From the NCBI GenBank assembly GCA_036873135.1, contig JAPTYO010000020.1:6626081-6690080 (forward strand): a DNA stretch of 64,000 bases. The letters run 5' to 3'. The notes beneath the pieces were generated by a model. That model saw only the letters and a program-made list of their open reading frames with translations, did not search any database and was not told the origin of the DNA. This document shows positions 52,061 through 61,770 of this stretch, one piece after another. The position numbers were made by a program, and so were the translations under genes. Position 1 is the first letter of the stretch. Every line of letters starts with the position of its first letter. This DNA comes from Clarkia xantiana subsp. parviflora (Eukaryota; Streptophyta; Magnoliopsida; Myrtales; Onagraceae).

Positions 52061-52418
52061 TGTGATGACTAAAGCATCATCATGCGGGAAGACAATATGA
52101 CTCTTGTCCTTCTCGTGGTCTCTTTCTCCACTTTGGCACTGAGCTCATCTTGGATGCATAAACCTCCCTTGCATTGGCTGTTGGGCCACCCGATGCCACT
52201 CCTCCATGTATCATGCTTATAGTCCCCCTCTTGTTAGGTGGGGGATTATAATCTGCCTTGTCTTTGCCCTTATCCTTGTATGACGACCTTAGTTGTGTGC
52301 TATTGCCACCGTGATCAACAAACTGGTTTAGCTCTCCTCTTTGGATGATATTTTTTATACTTAGCTTTAAGCTAAAGCATTCGTTCGTATCATGCCTATA
52401 TGCCTCATGATTATCACA

Positions 52419-54170
52419 TCATCTATCCTTGTGTGTCCCTACCATTGGGGCTCTCCATCTTCCCGGGGGTGACCATAATTTCTGATTTCTCATCTCTCTC
52501 AGGACCACTGCTGGGGTGGTGTTCAATGGTATGAACTTGATAACATTTATTTCCCTAGCCTTCAATGGTTCACCCATCTGATTTCTTTGCTGAGGCGAAC
52601 GCCATTCTTGTTGCCTTATGGGTTGAGGTGCCTGAGGTGGCTTTCCCTTATTCTGCTTTGTATTGTCCTCCTTTGCTGCCTGAATCTTGACTTTCTTACT
52701 TACTCTGTGCCTCTCTAGGTCTATGTGAGTTTTCACTCGCCCTGCCAACTCCTCTAAGGTGCTTGCAGGTTTTTTGGCCATCTTCTCTGCCAATGTGGAC
52801 CCGAAGCGGCCAAGGTTTCTTATGAAGGCTCTTATTATTTCACCCTCGGTGATGTCGCCTTGTATGTCTGCTATGTTCTGGTTGAACCTTGTGTAGTAAT
52901 CAGCCAAAGATTCATCATTATCTTGCTTCACATCATCTAGGGAGCCTGTACCTTTGAGCAGCTTCCTTTCTCCTAGGTATCTCTGAAGAAAATTCGCCTT
53001 TAGCTGTGCCCATGAGTGGATGCTCTCAGTGGGTAGGCTGAAAAACCAATGTGACGTCACCCCTGATAGGGTGTTTGGAAATAAGAGTGCCTTGTAGCGG
53101 TCATCAGTTGTTCTCCCGAATAGAGAGACTTCATGCTGCTGAATGTGCTCTAAAGGGTCTCCATTGCCATTGTATTTTGCTATATGTATTGTATGCAAGG
53201 ATTCTGGCACTTTGTTCATTTCCAACTCTCTCGTGAAGGGGTGGTTTGTGTTGTCACTCAGGCAGTGCAATCCGTTCCTCTTGGACTCACTCATCTTCCT
53301 TATTATCATGGCTTATATCTCCTCCGGGGTAATCATCACCGATGTTGGAGTATAGTCTCTCTGATATCCTCTATAATTATAAACTGGGCTTACTGGGATC
53401 CCTTGTCTGCGCTGGTACGGACTATAGGCGTATCCCTGATATCCCTGTTGGGGTACTTGGTGGAATTCCTGCCTCCTTGGAGGTCTTGCCTGTCTATCTG
53501 CCCCCAGCGGGGTGTATGCCCTGGCATCCTGCTGTGTCTGTTGCTGCCTTGGAGGCACAAATTGCTACCTTCCCTCTGGGGGTGGCCTTTGGTTATCTCT
53601 CCTTTGTTCTTCTCGCTGCCCTGTTGGAGGGTGCGAGTGGTGTTCTTCTTCTGGGACTTGTTCTTCCTCATGAACTTCTTCTTCTTCATGCTGGTGTTGC
53701 CTTCCCTACCTGTTCCTCAGAGTCTCTCTATAGGCTAGCAGCTCATCCAATGCGCTCATCAACCCCGGAATCACTGTTTGTGCTCCTTGCGAGTATACGG
53801 GCCTTGTGTTGGTTGTGTGTGCGCGATTGTCGTTCCTTTAAGATGGCATTCCATATGGATACCCTTGAGGTTGTGCCTCATAGTAGTACCCCTAAGGAGG
53901 TGCCGTGTATTGGGATGGCTCTCCTTGCTGTCCCCCATGTCTCTGTGGCCTCCTAGCCAATGGAGTTGAGGCTGTGGAAGACTCAGCCCCAGCTGGGCGC
54001 GAATGTCCTCATTCCTGATTGTTAGGCTGAGGTGCCTGTGGGGCTACCTGAGGCTCTGGGTGTACATGCTGTTTCTCTGGGTTAGGCTGCCTTGCTGGAG
54101 GTATAGGCTGTCTCTCTTGCCTATTGCCCCCAGGTGGGCGATTATGTCTAGACGCTAAGTTATTCGACAT
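52419..54170 (-). pseudogene. gag: Element A gag, with several stop codons
   Basis: Reading from an ATG at 54170 (MSNNLAS), the N-terminal third is Pro/Gln/Arg-rich. The core retrotransposon gag domain lies at 53250-52600 (HIAKYNGNGDPLEHI, SHWFFSLPTESIHSWAQL, FLQRYLGERK, ESLADYYTRFN). At least five in-frame stops interrupt it (near 54014, 53893, 53839, 53725, 53563 and 53311). Most of them are TAG or TAA where element B or the context suggests CAG or CAA, that is, C-to-T changes. The core domain from 53309 to 52419 is open. Gag of this copy cannot be made in full. Confidence 0.8.
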
Positions 54171-54202
54171 CGCTCTCGTGATTGCCAGGCTTTCTGTTCG
54201 AA

Positions 54203-54220
54203 GCCCACGGACGGCGCCAA
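54203..54220 (-). other. Primer binding site of element A
   Basis: TTGGCGCCGTCCGTGGGC on -, next to the 5' LTR. Confidence 0.75.
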
Positions 54221-54221
54221 G

Positions 54222-54976
54222 TGTTAGGTTCTAAACCTTCGGTCAACGGGTTGTCGGTCTAAGGATTATTCCTCACTGGTGAACTGACAGATTTAGAACT
54301 CTCGGGGCTAGTCGCTCTGATGCTTGTCCTTCTGTCATCCTCCTTCTCTTCTCCACGCTACCCTGCAACAGAGGCAATATCAAGCACGGAGGGGGGGTGG
54401 TGCTTGATGAACCCTCTCCGATGCTTAAGTCAGAACGTCGCTTTTAGAGAGATAAAACTAGAGAGAAGTCAGAGCTAAATTGCACGCTTAGCCAAGATGA
54501 TCAAATGAATGGTAGAAATGTTGTATTTATAGGCAACGGTGTCATTAAGGTGGCTTAATGACATCGTTAACCTTTAAACACAATTAATTAGTCCTTGATC
54601 ACATAATTAAAACCTTAAAGCATGGAGAGGTTGGCGGAAATAATCTAAGTGCGGGAGTCGGGAAACAGTGCCAGAGCCCTTGGGGGCGGGGAGAAAATCC
54701 GACCCCCAAGGGTAGGGGTTGGGTGTGGCCACCCAACCCCTCCCTAGGGGAGATGGGTTGGCCAACCCTATCTCCCCTAGGGGAGGTCGGGTATGGCCAC
54801 CCGACCTCACCTAGGTGAGTTCGTCGCGCGGCCCGGACGAGTATTTTCGCCTCGTCCGGACTGTGGGCGTTTCGGCGGGGTGTTTGGGTCGAAGTTTCGA
54901 TTTATAATCGTTAACGGGGTGATCAAAATAAAACGATTCGGAAGTCAACGGGTTCAAATTGGGCGTATATCCATCA
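54222..54976 (-). repeat. 5' LTR of element A (755 bp)
   Basis: Partner of 35656-36452. Shorter by 42 bp, which is one 34-bp palindromic unit plus 8 G in the poly-G run (7 G here, at 54391-54397). Confidence 0.92.
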
Positions 54977-54981
54977 CATAC

Positions 54982-55792
54982 CACGCGCAGCCTTGCGCGC
55001 GGACACTCGCCTTCACGTGCCGGGATGGAAATCCACGCGCCGCCACGGTCCACCTCCACCCCCAATATGTCGTGTGCCGGTCGCCTCGTCCCTCCACGCG
55101 CAGTCGTGGATGCTGTTCACCGTTTTAAGCTTAAACTCGATTATATCTTGGCGGTACAGCCCACTACCCTCCCCCATCCACCCCTTCCAGCTGAACCCAT
55201 AGTTAGTTAGAACCAACGGTCCGTTCAGCACACAAACGAATGCATGATTTGTATCCTTCGGGGTATCCACGATATGACCGCGCTCGCGGTCGTATCTCAT
55301 TGTAAAATATTTCTCCTTAGAAAGAAGCAGAGTATTTCTATGGCACCCCACTCGTGCGCTAGTCCTTCGCGGATGTTCCACAGTCAAGGGCGCTTCGATA
55401 ACCTGGTTTCGGCCAGCTCATATTAATTAGAAATCTCTACACCAGTCATGCAGTCATCTTAGTGTGTTAATGGAGTTGTTTGTGTTTTAGATTTACTATG
55501 GGTCATGTCCGGTATCGCTTGTTATGCAGGTCATCTGTTAGCCTTGTCGGCCTTGAGGGAGTTTCCTTTCTCCTCCGAACGACTGCTATCCTTTGCTTGG
55601 GGTCATCTCTACCATTAAGCCGATCTGGTGTTTTAGTTTAGTTATTTTTTGTTGTATTTCTGTTTTTCTGTTGGTACTTGCTCTACTTGTTCGAGATTTG
55701 AATTTTTTCTAATCCCTCCAGAGCGGTCGTTTTCTGATTTGTAGCTTGTAATAGTTTTTCCTTTAATAAAATCGGCGCGATTGATAAAAAAT
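54982..55792 (+). other. Right part of the split retroposon
   Basis: Resumes the sequence interrupted at 35655 (GCGTGCATACCACGCGC across the joint). No convincing frame. From about 55440 it looks like a 3' untranslated region and ends in TTGATAAAAAA before the 15-bp duplication. Confidence 0.6.
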
Positions 55793-55807
55793 TTGTTAAT
55801 GTTAAAG
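55793..55807. repeat. 15-bp target site duplication, right copy (retroposon)
   Basis: TTGTTAATGTTAAAG, identical to 34984-34998. Confidence 0.85.
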
Positions 55808-56747
55808 ATCTTCCTAAAGTAGTATATCTTATTATCTTCTTAATGGATTGGAACTCATTTCACTTTTTGTATAATTCGTTTTACTACCGGTTGGTGTAGA
55901 GCTGAAATGTACAGGCCACAGAAGCGCTCAGGCCCGTTCTGGAAAGTCAAGCCTACTAATGGACTTTCTTTTGTAAATTCAGTATTGGGCTTAGAAACTT
56001 TTTAGGGCTTGGTATTTTTCCCCTAACAAAAGCTCACGTGGTTCTGTTTCTTGCTCAAAATCTCCACTAAATTTCTTCTTGTGCTCTCTCTTTCGTTTCC
56101 TCTTGCACACGAAATCAAATCAGTTAGTTCATCTCTGCTCATTGCTTCTTCTCCAATTGTCTCTCGGGAATTCTGTAAGGTACTGCTTCGATCTCAGCAT
56201 TCTCTCTCTCTCTTTCTTGTTGATCCTTTCACTCGATACGGATCGCTCAAGTTTGGTTTGCTTTCATTCTCTACAGATCTCAATTCTAAATCTTCTACTT
56301 AGAATTAGACGAATTTGTTTTTCTTTTTTCTCCTAGAAAATATTCCAGAAACTCTCCGAACTCATACAGCGGCCGCCATTCTTCTTCCCCCACCTCTCAG
56401 CCTACGAACTTATTTTCTTTCTTTCATTTCGACCGAATTTCCAATAATAAATAAACCCTCAATTTTATACAGCCTTAGTTCGTCTATTCTCTTCTTCTGG
56501 GTTACTGATTTCTTAGGTTCTGAACCCTAAATTTTGTACGAATTGACTCGACGGATCCTTCCGAATTTAAAAAAGTGGTTATGCATATGGTGGAGATTAG
56601 CTATTGAGTTTTGTATATGTGAGTTTTGTGAGTGTCAGTGGAACAGGAGAGGGTCGCTACTCGCTACTGAAGTCATCTAATTTGATTTCTGATTGAAGTT
56701 GTGTAACATTTTTTTCTGCTGTTTATTATTGTTCAGATTCTAAGACG
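55808..56747 (+). promoter_or_regulatory. Promoter and 5' untranslated region of the proteasome gene, with a 5' UTR intron
   Basis: A pyrimidine-rich leader from about 56040 ends in TCTGTAAG|GTACTG (exon end 56179). The intron runs 56180-56736 and ends ATTGTTCAG. The second exon starts at 56737, 11 bases before the ATG. Transposon DNA ends at 55807, so the host promoter has about 230 bp before transcribed sequence. Confidence 0.55.
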
Positions 56748-59728
56748 ATGAAGCTCGATACAAGTGGTTTAGAGTCGTCTGTGTCAGCAGCTTCCGCTCT
56801 GGGCGCTGAGCTGGTCAATGGGTTCCCAACAGCACCCTTTTCTAATGCTGCTGAGGTGAGTTGAAGTGTCTTGCTTTGGTTCCTTCATGAATGTTCCATT
56901 TGCTTATTGTTGATGAATTTTCACATTGGTTGTATGTATGGGTTATCTCCTTTCAGTTTGATGGCTTTTTAAAAGATGCTGTGCAAATGGTTAAGCCCGC
57001 TAAGGGTACGACAACCCTTGCTTTCATTTTCAAAGATGGTGTTATGGTCGCAGCTGATTCCCGAGCTAGCATGGGAGGATATATATGTAATTCCCTGAAA
57101 TCTAATCCCTTTTCCTCAGTTTATTTGGTGTTAGGCATTGTATGAGCTATTTTACTGTGCTTTTGAATTGCCTTTCTATGGAAGGTAGTCTGGAGGTATC
57201 TTGCATTTTTTATCTGCTTCTCCTATCTATCAAGATCACAAAGTTCACTAAGTCATACCATGCTATTTACGCTTTGGCAGCATCTCAGTCGGTGAAGAAA
57301 ATCATTGAAATCAACCCTCACATGCTTGGCACAATGGCTGGAGGAGCTGCTGACTGCCAATTTTGGCACAGAAATTTGGGGATCAAGGTAACTTCTTTCT
57401 GCCATGTGTGGTTACTGGTTGCTACGATATTATAACAATTAAGAATTGTGGGAAATTGATATCACAGTGATGCTCATTTCTCTTTTCGTCGGAGGGGTGG
57501 GCTATTAGAGAATATAACACATAAAGCAGTAGAGGTAGCAGGAAGTTAAATGGTATCAACTTTCAGAGGCTTCGCAGGCTTGTTTGAGGAAAAAAAACTG
57601 GGATAGCAAGGTTAATATGTTCTTGTCAAGTGATTCATTTTGGATCTAGTCAAAATATTTCCAGAATTATAGTGTTTAATAGTTTGTTTAAAATTGCTAT
57701 CTACTTGCTACATCCTAATTGTTGCGAAAAACTACGACAATAAACTGATTATATTGGAACGGTGTAGTCGTAGATCATGTTGTGTTACCCCCTCCAGAAG
57801 TATAGTAATTTAAGATCATCACGACATGGAATATTGTTAGTTTCTGGAAGGATCTCCGTGACGAACTTATGAATATTCCTCAGGTATCAATGAGCATAAG
57901 ATTCTAGAATCTAGTTATGCAGCTATTCTGAAAGAAATCTGGTTTAGTTTGCGGACTATTTGATGAAGTGATTCGATCTAATTTAATGTCTTCTTAGTCT
58001 CCTGATCAATAGTTATATGTGGAATGTTCAATATGGTAAGTTTGTAGCATCACCATTCCTAATGAGCTTATTCGCGTGATCAGTGTCGGCTGCATGAACT
58101 GGCCAACAAGCGTAGGATTTCAGTGACAGGGGCGTCGAAGCTGTTGGCTAACATCCTCTACTCTTACAGAGGAATGGGTCTATCTGTTGGGACCATGATT
58201 GCTGGTTGGGATGAAACGGTATTGACATTAAAGACTGCAATATTTATCGTTTGGCCTTTTGTCAGTGATTGCATATGGTGAACGCAAGATTTATTCTCAT
58301 ATCTGCAGGGACCAGGACTTTACTATGTTGACAGTGAGGGAGGAAGACTGAAAGGAACACGATTTTCTGTCGGTTCTGGGTCCCCATATGCGTACGGTGT
58401 TTTGGACAGCGGGTATGGGCCTTTTTATTCATTCTACAGTTATATAATGGTTTGAGTTAGGTATTGTATTTCCATTTAATCTGATGCAGTTACTCGTTAA
58501 AGAATTTGTTAAGGGTTAAAGGTACTTTTCATACTACTTCTTTGACCAAAATTGGTTTTTCATACCACTTCTGATTTTGTTCAATTTAGAATCTAATACA
58601 TCCTTAACTTTTAATTTGTAGGGTCGGACCTAGCCTTACGCTATGTCCGACTAGGTCAATTTGGGTTAAGGGTTTGATTTCAAATTTTAGGACTAAATTG
58701 AACAAATTAAAAGTTAAGGATGTATTAGATGGACTAAATTGAACAAATTTAGAAGTTTAGAGCTGATCACGTGCATGTCACATGACATTTAACGGCCAAA
58801 TTAGATGGAAAGTTAATGGTGGTACCAAAAGTCTACAAAGTTGAAAGGGTTGGTACCAAAAGTATACACAAAAATTGAAGTGGTATGAAAAGTCAATTCT
58901 GGTCAAAGAAGTGGTATGAAAATTACATTTAGCCCATTTGTTAATAGTCTTTTCAAAATTGGGTTTTAGGGCTAGTACTGAATTGTACCGACTAAATGCA
59001 CATATGAGGGAAATAAATAAATTGTGAGAAAGCAAGGGAACATACCTCTCTAACAGATAAGAATGGTTCTTAATTCTTGATTTTTTTTTTCTTGTTGGTA
59101 CTGAGTGAACTAATGCCTTATTGAAGTTATTCTATGACTGTTGTTCTTGTTCTGGATGGCTAGTCAATGTTAATACGTATTATTTCTACTACTCGTTTTG
59201 TGGGGGCAATTGGAGTGAAAATCACCTTGTTCCTTGGCCGAAAGATTGATATAATCAATTAGGCCAATGAAAGATTGATATAATCACGGTTCAGAGTTTA
59301 GATTGATATAAGGTTGAGTGTTGGTGGAAAGATATGTTGCATGTATTTATTTGTATTGAGGTGTTGTTGGAGTGGAGGATTATAAGATAAGGTTGAGTTT
59401 GGGTGATCTTATAGGTATCGGTATGATATGTCTATTGAAGAAGCGGCTGAGTTGGCTAGAAGAGCCATTTACCACGCAACGTTCCGTGATGGTGCTAGTG
59501 GTGGAGTTGCTAGCGGTACTTTCTCTCTCAACTTCCCTTTGTTGTGTGTTTGTGTTATATGTAATTTGATTGAAATGAATGAACAAACATTACATTACAG
59601 TGTATCATGTGGGAGCAAATGGATGGACGAAGATGTCTGGTGATGATGTTGGGGAGCTTCACTACAAGTACTACCCAGTCATTCCCACTACAACCGAACA
59701 GGAAATGACCGAAGTAACCGGAGCATGA
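56748..59728 (+). CDS. PBE: 20S proteasome subunit beta type-5 (chymotrypsin-like), 7 coding exons, 270 aa
   Basis: Exons 56748-56855, 56957-57086, 57281-57387, 58084-58218, 58309-58412, 59415-59515 and 59601-59728 join in frame with GT-AG introns (813 bp). The protein has a 53-residue propeptide, then the autocatalytic site KG|TTTLAF with catalytic Thr54. Asp70 (VAADSRA) and Lys86 (SVKKIIEI) complete the active site, corresponding to Asp17 and Lys33 of mature beta-5. [16 protein letters not shown] and RDGASGG are family motifs. It forms part of the inner beta ring of the 20S core in cytosol and nucleus and cleaves after hydrophobic residues. Length is close to the 273-274 residues of the Arabidopsis PBE proteins. 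Intron 5 carries a 423-bp MITE. No defect is seen. Confidence 0.95.
58513..58935. mobile_element. MULE-type MITE in intron 5 of the proteasome gene (423 bp)
   Basis: Inverted ends GGGTTAAAGGTACTTTTCAT and ATGAAAATTACATTTAGCCC, with matching inner words (CATACCACTTC facing GAAGTGGTATG). Flanking 9-mers ATTTGTTAA at 58504-58512 and 58936-58944 are identical. Confidence 0.9.
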
Positions 59729-60235
59729 TCATTAATCAATCCAATCAATCCTTATTATCTCGTTTTTACCTGGATAGACAGTCTCTCTGTCTGTATCGTC
59801 TCATTTGTTGTTTTTTTTACTGTTCAACTTTCTGTAATTTCAGTTATCATATCTATGGTTAGATAGTTGCAGATGACCATTGTTGTGAGTTTCCTTAATG
59901 CATGTTGACTAATTTTCGCATGTTTGGCAATCTATCTAAACCAGTAAAGTCTCAAATGATGTTACACGCAGACAGTCGATACCAAAAGTAATAGTGTACA
60001 TCTCTTGAAGATGTATTAATTAATCAAGAATAGAAACAATTAGTCAGTCCATCGTGTGTGTGCAAAAATGAAATTTGATGGCTTTTTATATCAAACAAAT
60101 TTATCTCGACATCCCATTTCAAAATTTTACAGTCAAATACTTCTTATTAACATTCCATATGAAATGCCACTACCTTCGATCGGGATTGCTTGCCAGGAAT
60201 TAAAGAATCAAATTGAATCATAGAAACATTGTCGG
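59729..60235. other. Convergent intergenic region, 507 bp
   Basis: Contains the 3' untranslated regions of the proteasome gene (from the left) and of the coiled-coil gene (from the right). Nothing else is recognised. Confidence 0.5.
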
Positions 60236-61377
60236 TTAATTCTCAGACTTTTTATCTTCTGGAACATTGAGAGTTGACGAGGAAACACAAGAACATGATG
60301 AAGAAGAAGAAACAAATGAGACTTCACTTGATTTGTTGTTGAAAAACCTGAGCTTTTGTTTTAGCAATCTAAGCCTCTTCTCAGCACTGTCTCTAAGTTT
60401 GATCTCCTGCATCAGCTTCTTCTCTAGCTCTATCAACTGTTTTAACCCAGAAACAATTCTCTAGATTAGCTTCATTGTATTAAGGGAGGGATTAGGAGGC
60501 TCAACTATCGGCTCTATGAGAGTCTTTTAAGTTTTTTTTTTTTTTAAGAGTACCAACTATCTTAAGTGTAATTTATCAGTTACACATGATTTGATTCACC
60601 TAGTTAGACTCGTCCTTTCTCAAACTCATGTTAGACATGCTCACCTAATCTAGGAGACCATGCATGAGACGAGTACGAGCTTGGGCATGTCCCATGACTC
60701 AACCTAATTGACCAAAACTTAAAATCGGTCATGACTCGTGCTAGACTCGGTCTGACCTAGACATGGCCTTCTAGATTAGGTGTGACATGAGATCCGAACA
60801 AAGTGAGCTTTCTAATTTGGAGAATCGCTGATAAGTTACATTTTAAATAAAGGGTTAACAGGTCTTTTGGTCCATGATGTTTGATCATTTTTTGGTTTTG
60901 GTCAATGATGTTTTTTTTCTTCCTAGTTTTGGTACCATATGTTTGCAGATTTTTTCTAGTTTTGGTCCGACGGTTACATTCCGTCCATTTTTTGACATGT
61001 ACAAGTCACGTGATCCACCCTATAATTTCAATTTTGTTCAATTTAGTCCCTTTAATACTTTCCTAACTTTTTTTTGATCAATTTAGTTCCGAAGTTTCAA
61101 AATTTCAATTGGACCAATTGTCCAATTGGGGTCAATTTTGAAACTTCAGGACTAAATTGAACAAAAAAAAGGTTAAGAAAGTATTAGAGGGACTATATTT
61201 AAAGTTTAGAGTGGATCACGTGACTTGAACATGTCAAAAAATAGACGGAATGTAACGGTTAAACCAAAACTAGAAAAAAATCTGCAAACATATGGTACCA
61301 AAACTAGGTAAAAAAAAACATAATGGACCAAAACCCAAAAGTTGTAAAACATCATTGACCAAAAGACATGTTAACCC

Positions 61378-61432
<55 letters not shown>

Positions 61433-61770
61433 GTTGAGCTTCTAAAAGTCTGATAGTTGAGAAGAAGAATTACCTTTTGGGTCTTGAGTTGTGTTTCCTC
61501 ATTAGCAGCTCTAGTGGTCTGCCTCTCTGCAAATAATCTTCCTCTCAGACATTTAATGAGCTTCAAATTCTTATCTTCTTCAATCTTCCTCTGATGATCG
61601 ACACTTAAGAAGACAATACAAAGAGAAAACAACGTATAAATAAATCTCATATACATACATTGCTGCTCACAAATATATATCCATTTTCATCTAGTTTGAA
61701 AAGAAAGAAAAAAAAAATCCACCTACCTCCATGCAGCTTCTTCTTTAAAACAATTAGCTGCTGCGTTCAT
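60236..61770 (-). CDS. Small coiled-coil protein of unknown function, 3 exons, 124 aa
   Basis: Exons 61770-61727, 61603-61474 and 60436-60236 join in frame through GT-AG introns (375 bp with stop). The protein begins MNAAANCFKEEAAW, continues as a charged heptad-rich helix (LIKCLRGRLFAERQTTRAAN, then LIELEKKLMQEIKLRDSAEK), and ends in a Ser-rich tail with two Cys (SSSSSCSCVSSS) and an acidic C-terminus. I do not recognise the family. The frame is open upstream of the chosen ATG to 61944, so a longer N-terminus or an upstream exon is possible. Intron 2 (1037 bp) holds a MITE and an AAT microsatellite. Support comes from frame-consistent splice sites and the amphipathic pattern kept across two junctions. 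Confidence 0.6.
60852..61377. mobile_element. MULE-type MITE in intron 2 of the coiled-coil gene (526 bp)
   Basis: Inverted ends GGGTTAACAGGTCTTTTGGT and ACCAAAAGACATGTTAACCC. Inner halves match well (GTTTGCAGATTTTTT facing AAAAAATCTGCAAAC). The left 9-mer is TTAAATAAA; on the right an AAT microsatellite starts at once, so the target duplication cannot be read. Confidence 0.85.
61378..61431. repeat. (AAT)n microsatellite
   Basis: About 17 units of AAT/ATA next to the right end of the MITE. Confidence 0.95.

Larger units (their letters stand above)
35656..54976 (-). mobile_element. Element A: non-autonomous Tat-like LTR retrotransposon (19.3 kb including nested element B)
   Basis: LTRs at 35656-36452 and 54222-54976 are flanked by the identical 5-mer CATAC (35651-35655, 54977-54981). 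On - the order is 5' LTR, primer site, gag (decayed), protease, a second gag-like module, hairpin array, antisense gene (on +), polypurine tract and 3' LTR. No reverse transcriptase, RNase H or integrase is present. Without element B and its duplicated 5-mer the element is about 10 kb. The nearly identical LTRs contrast with many stops in gag, so the element was probably moved by a relative's enzymes while already defective. Confidence 0.92.
34999..55792 (+). mobile_element. Retroposon (LINE or retrocopy) of about 1.45 kb, split by nested LTR elements A and B
   Basis: A perfect 15-bp duplication brackets 34999-55792. The right end finishes with a 3'-UTR-like stretch (CTTTAATAAAATCGG near 55761) and a short A run (TTGATAAAAAA), as expected for a retroposed RNA on +. 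Removing element A (35656-54976 plus one CATAC) leaves about 650 + 816 bp. I cannot recognise a reverse transcriptase in what remains, so it may be a 5'-truncated LINE or a retrocopy. The left part is C-rich and encodes the Pro/His-rich frame below. Confidence 0.65.
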
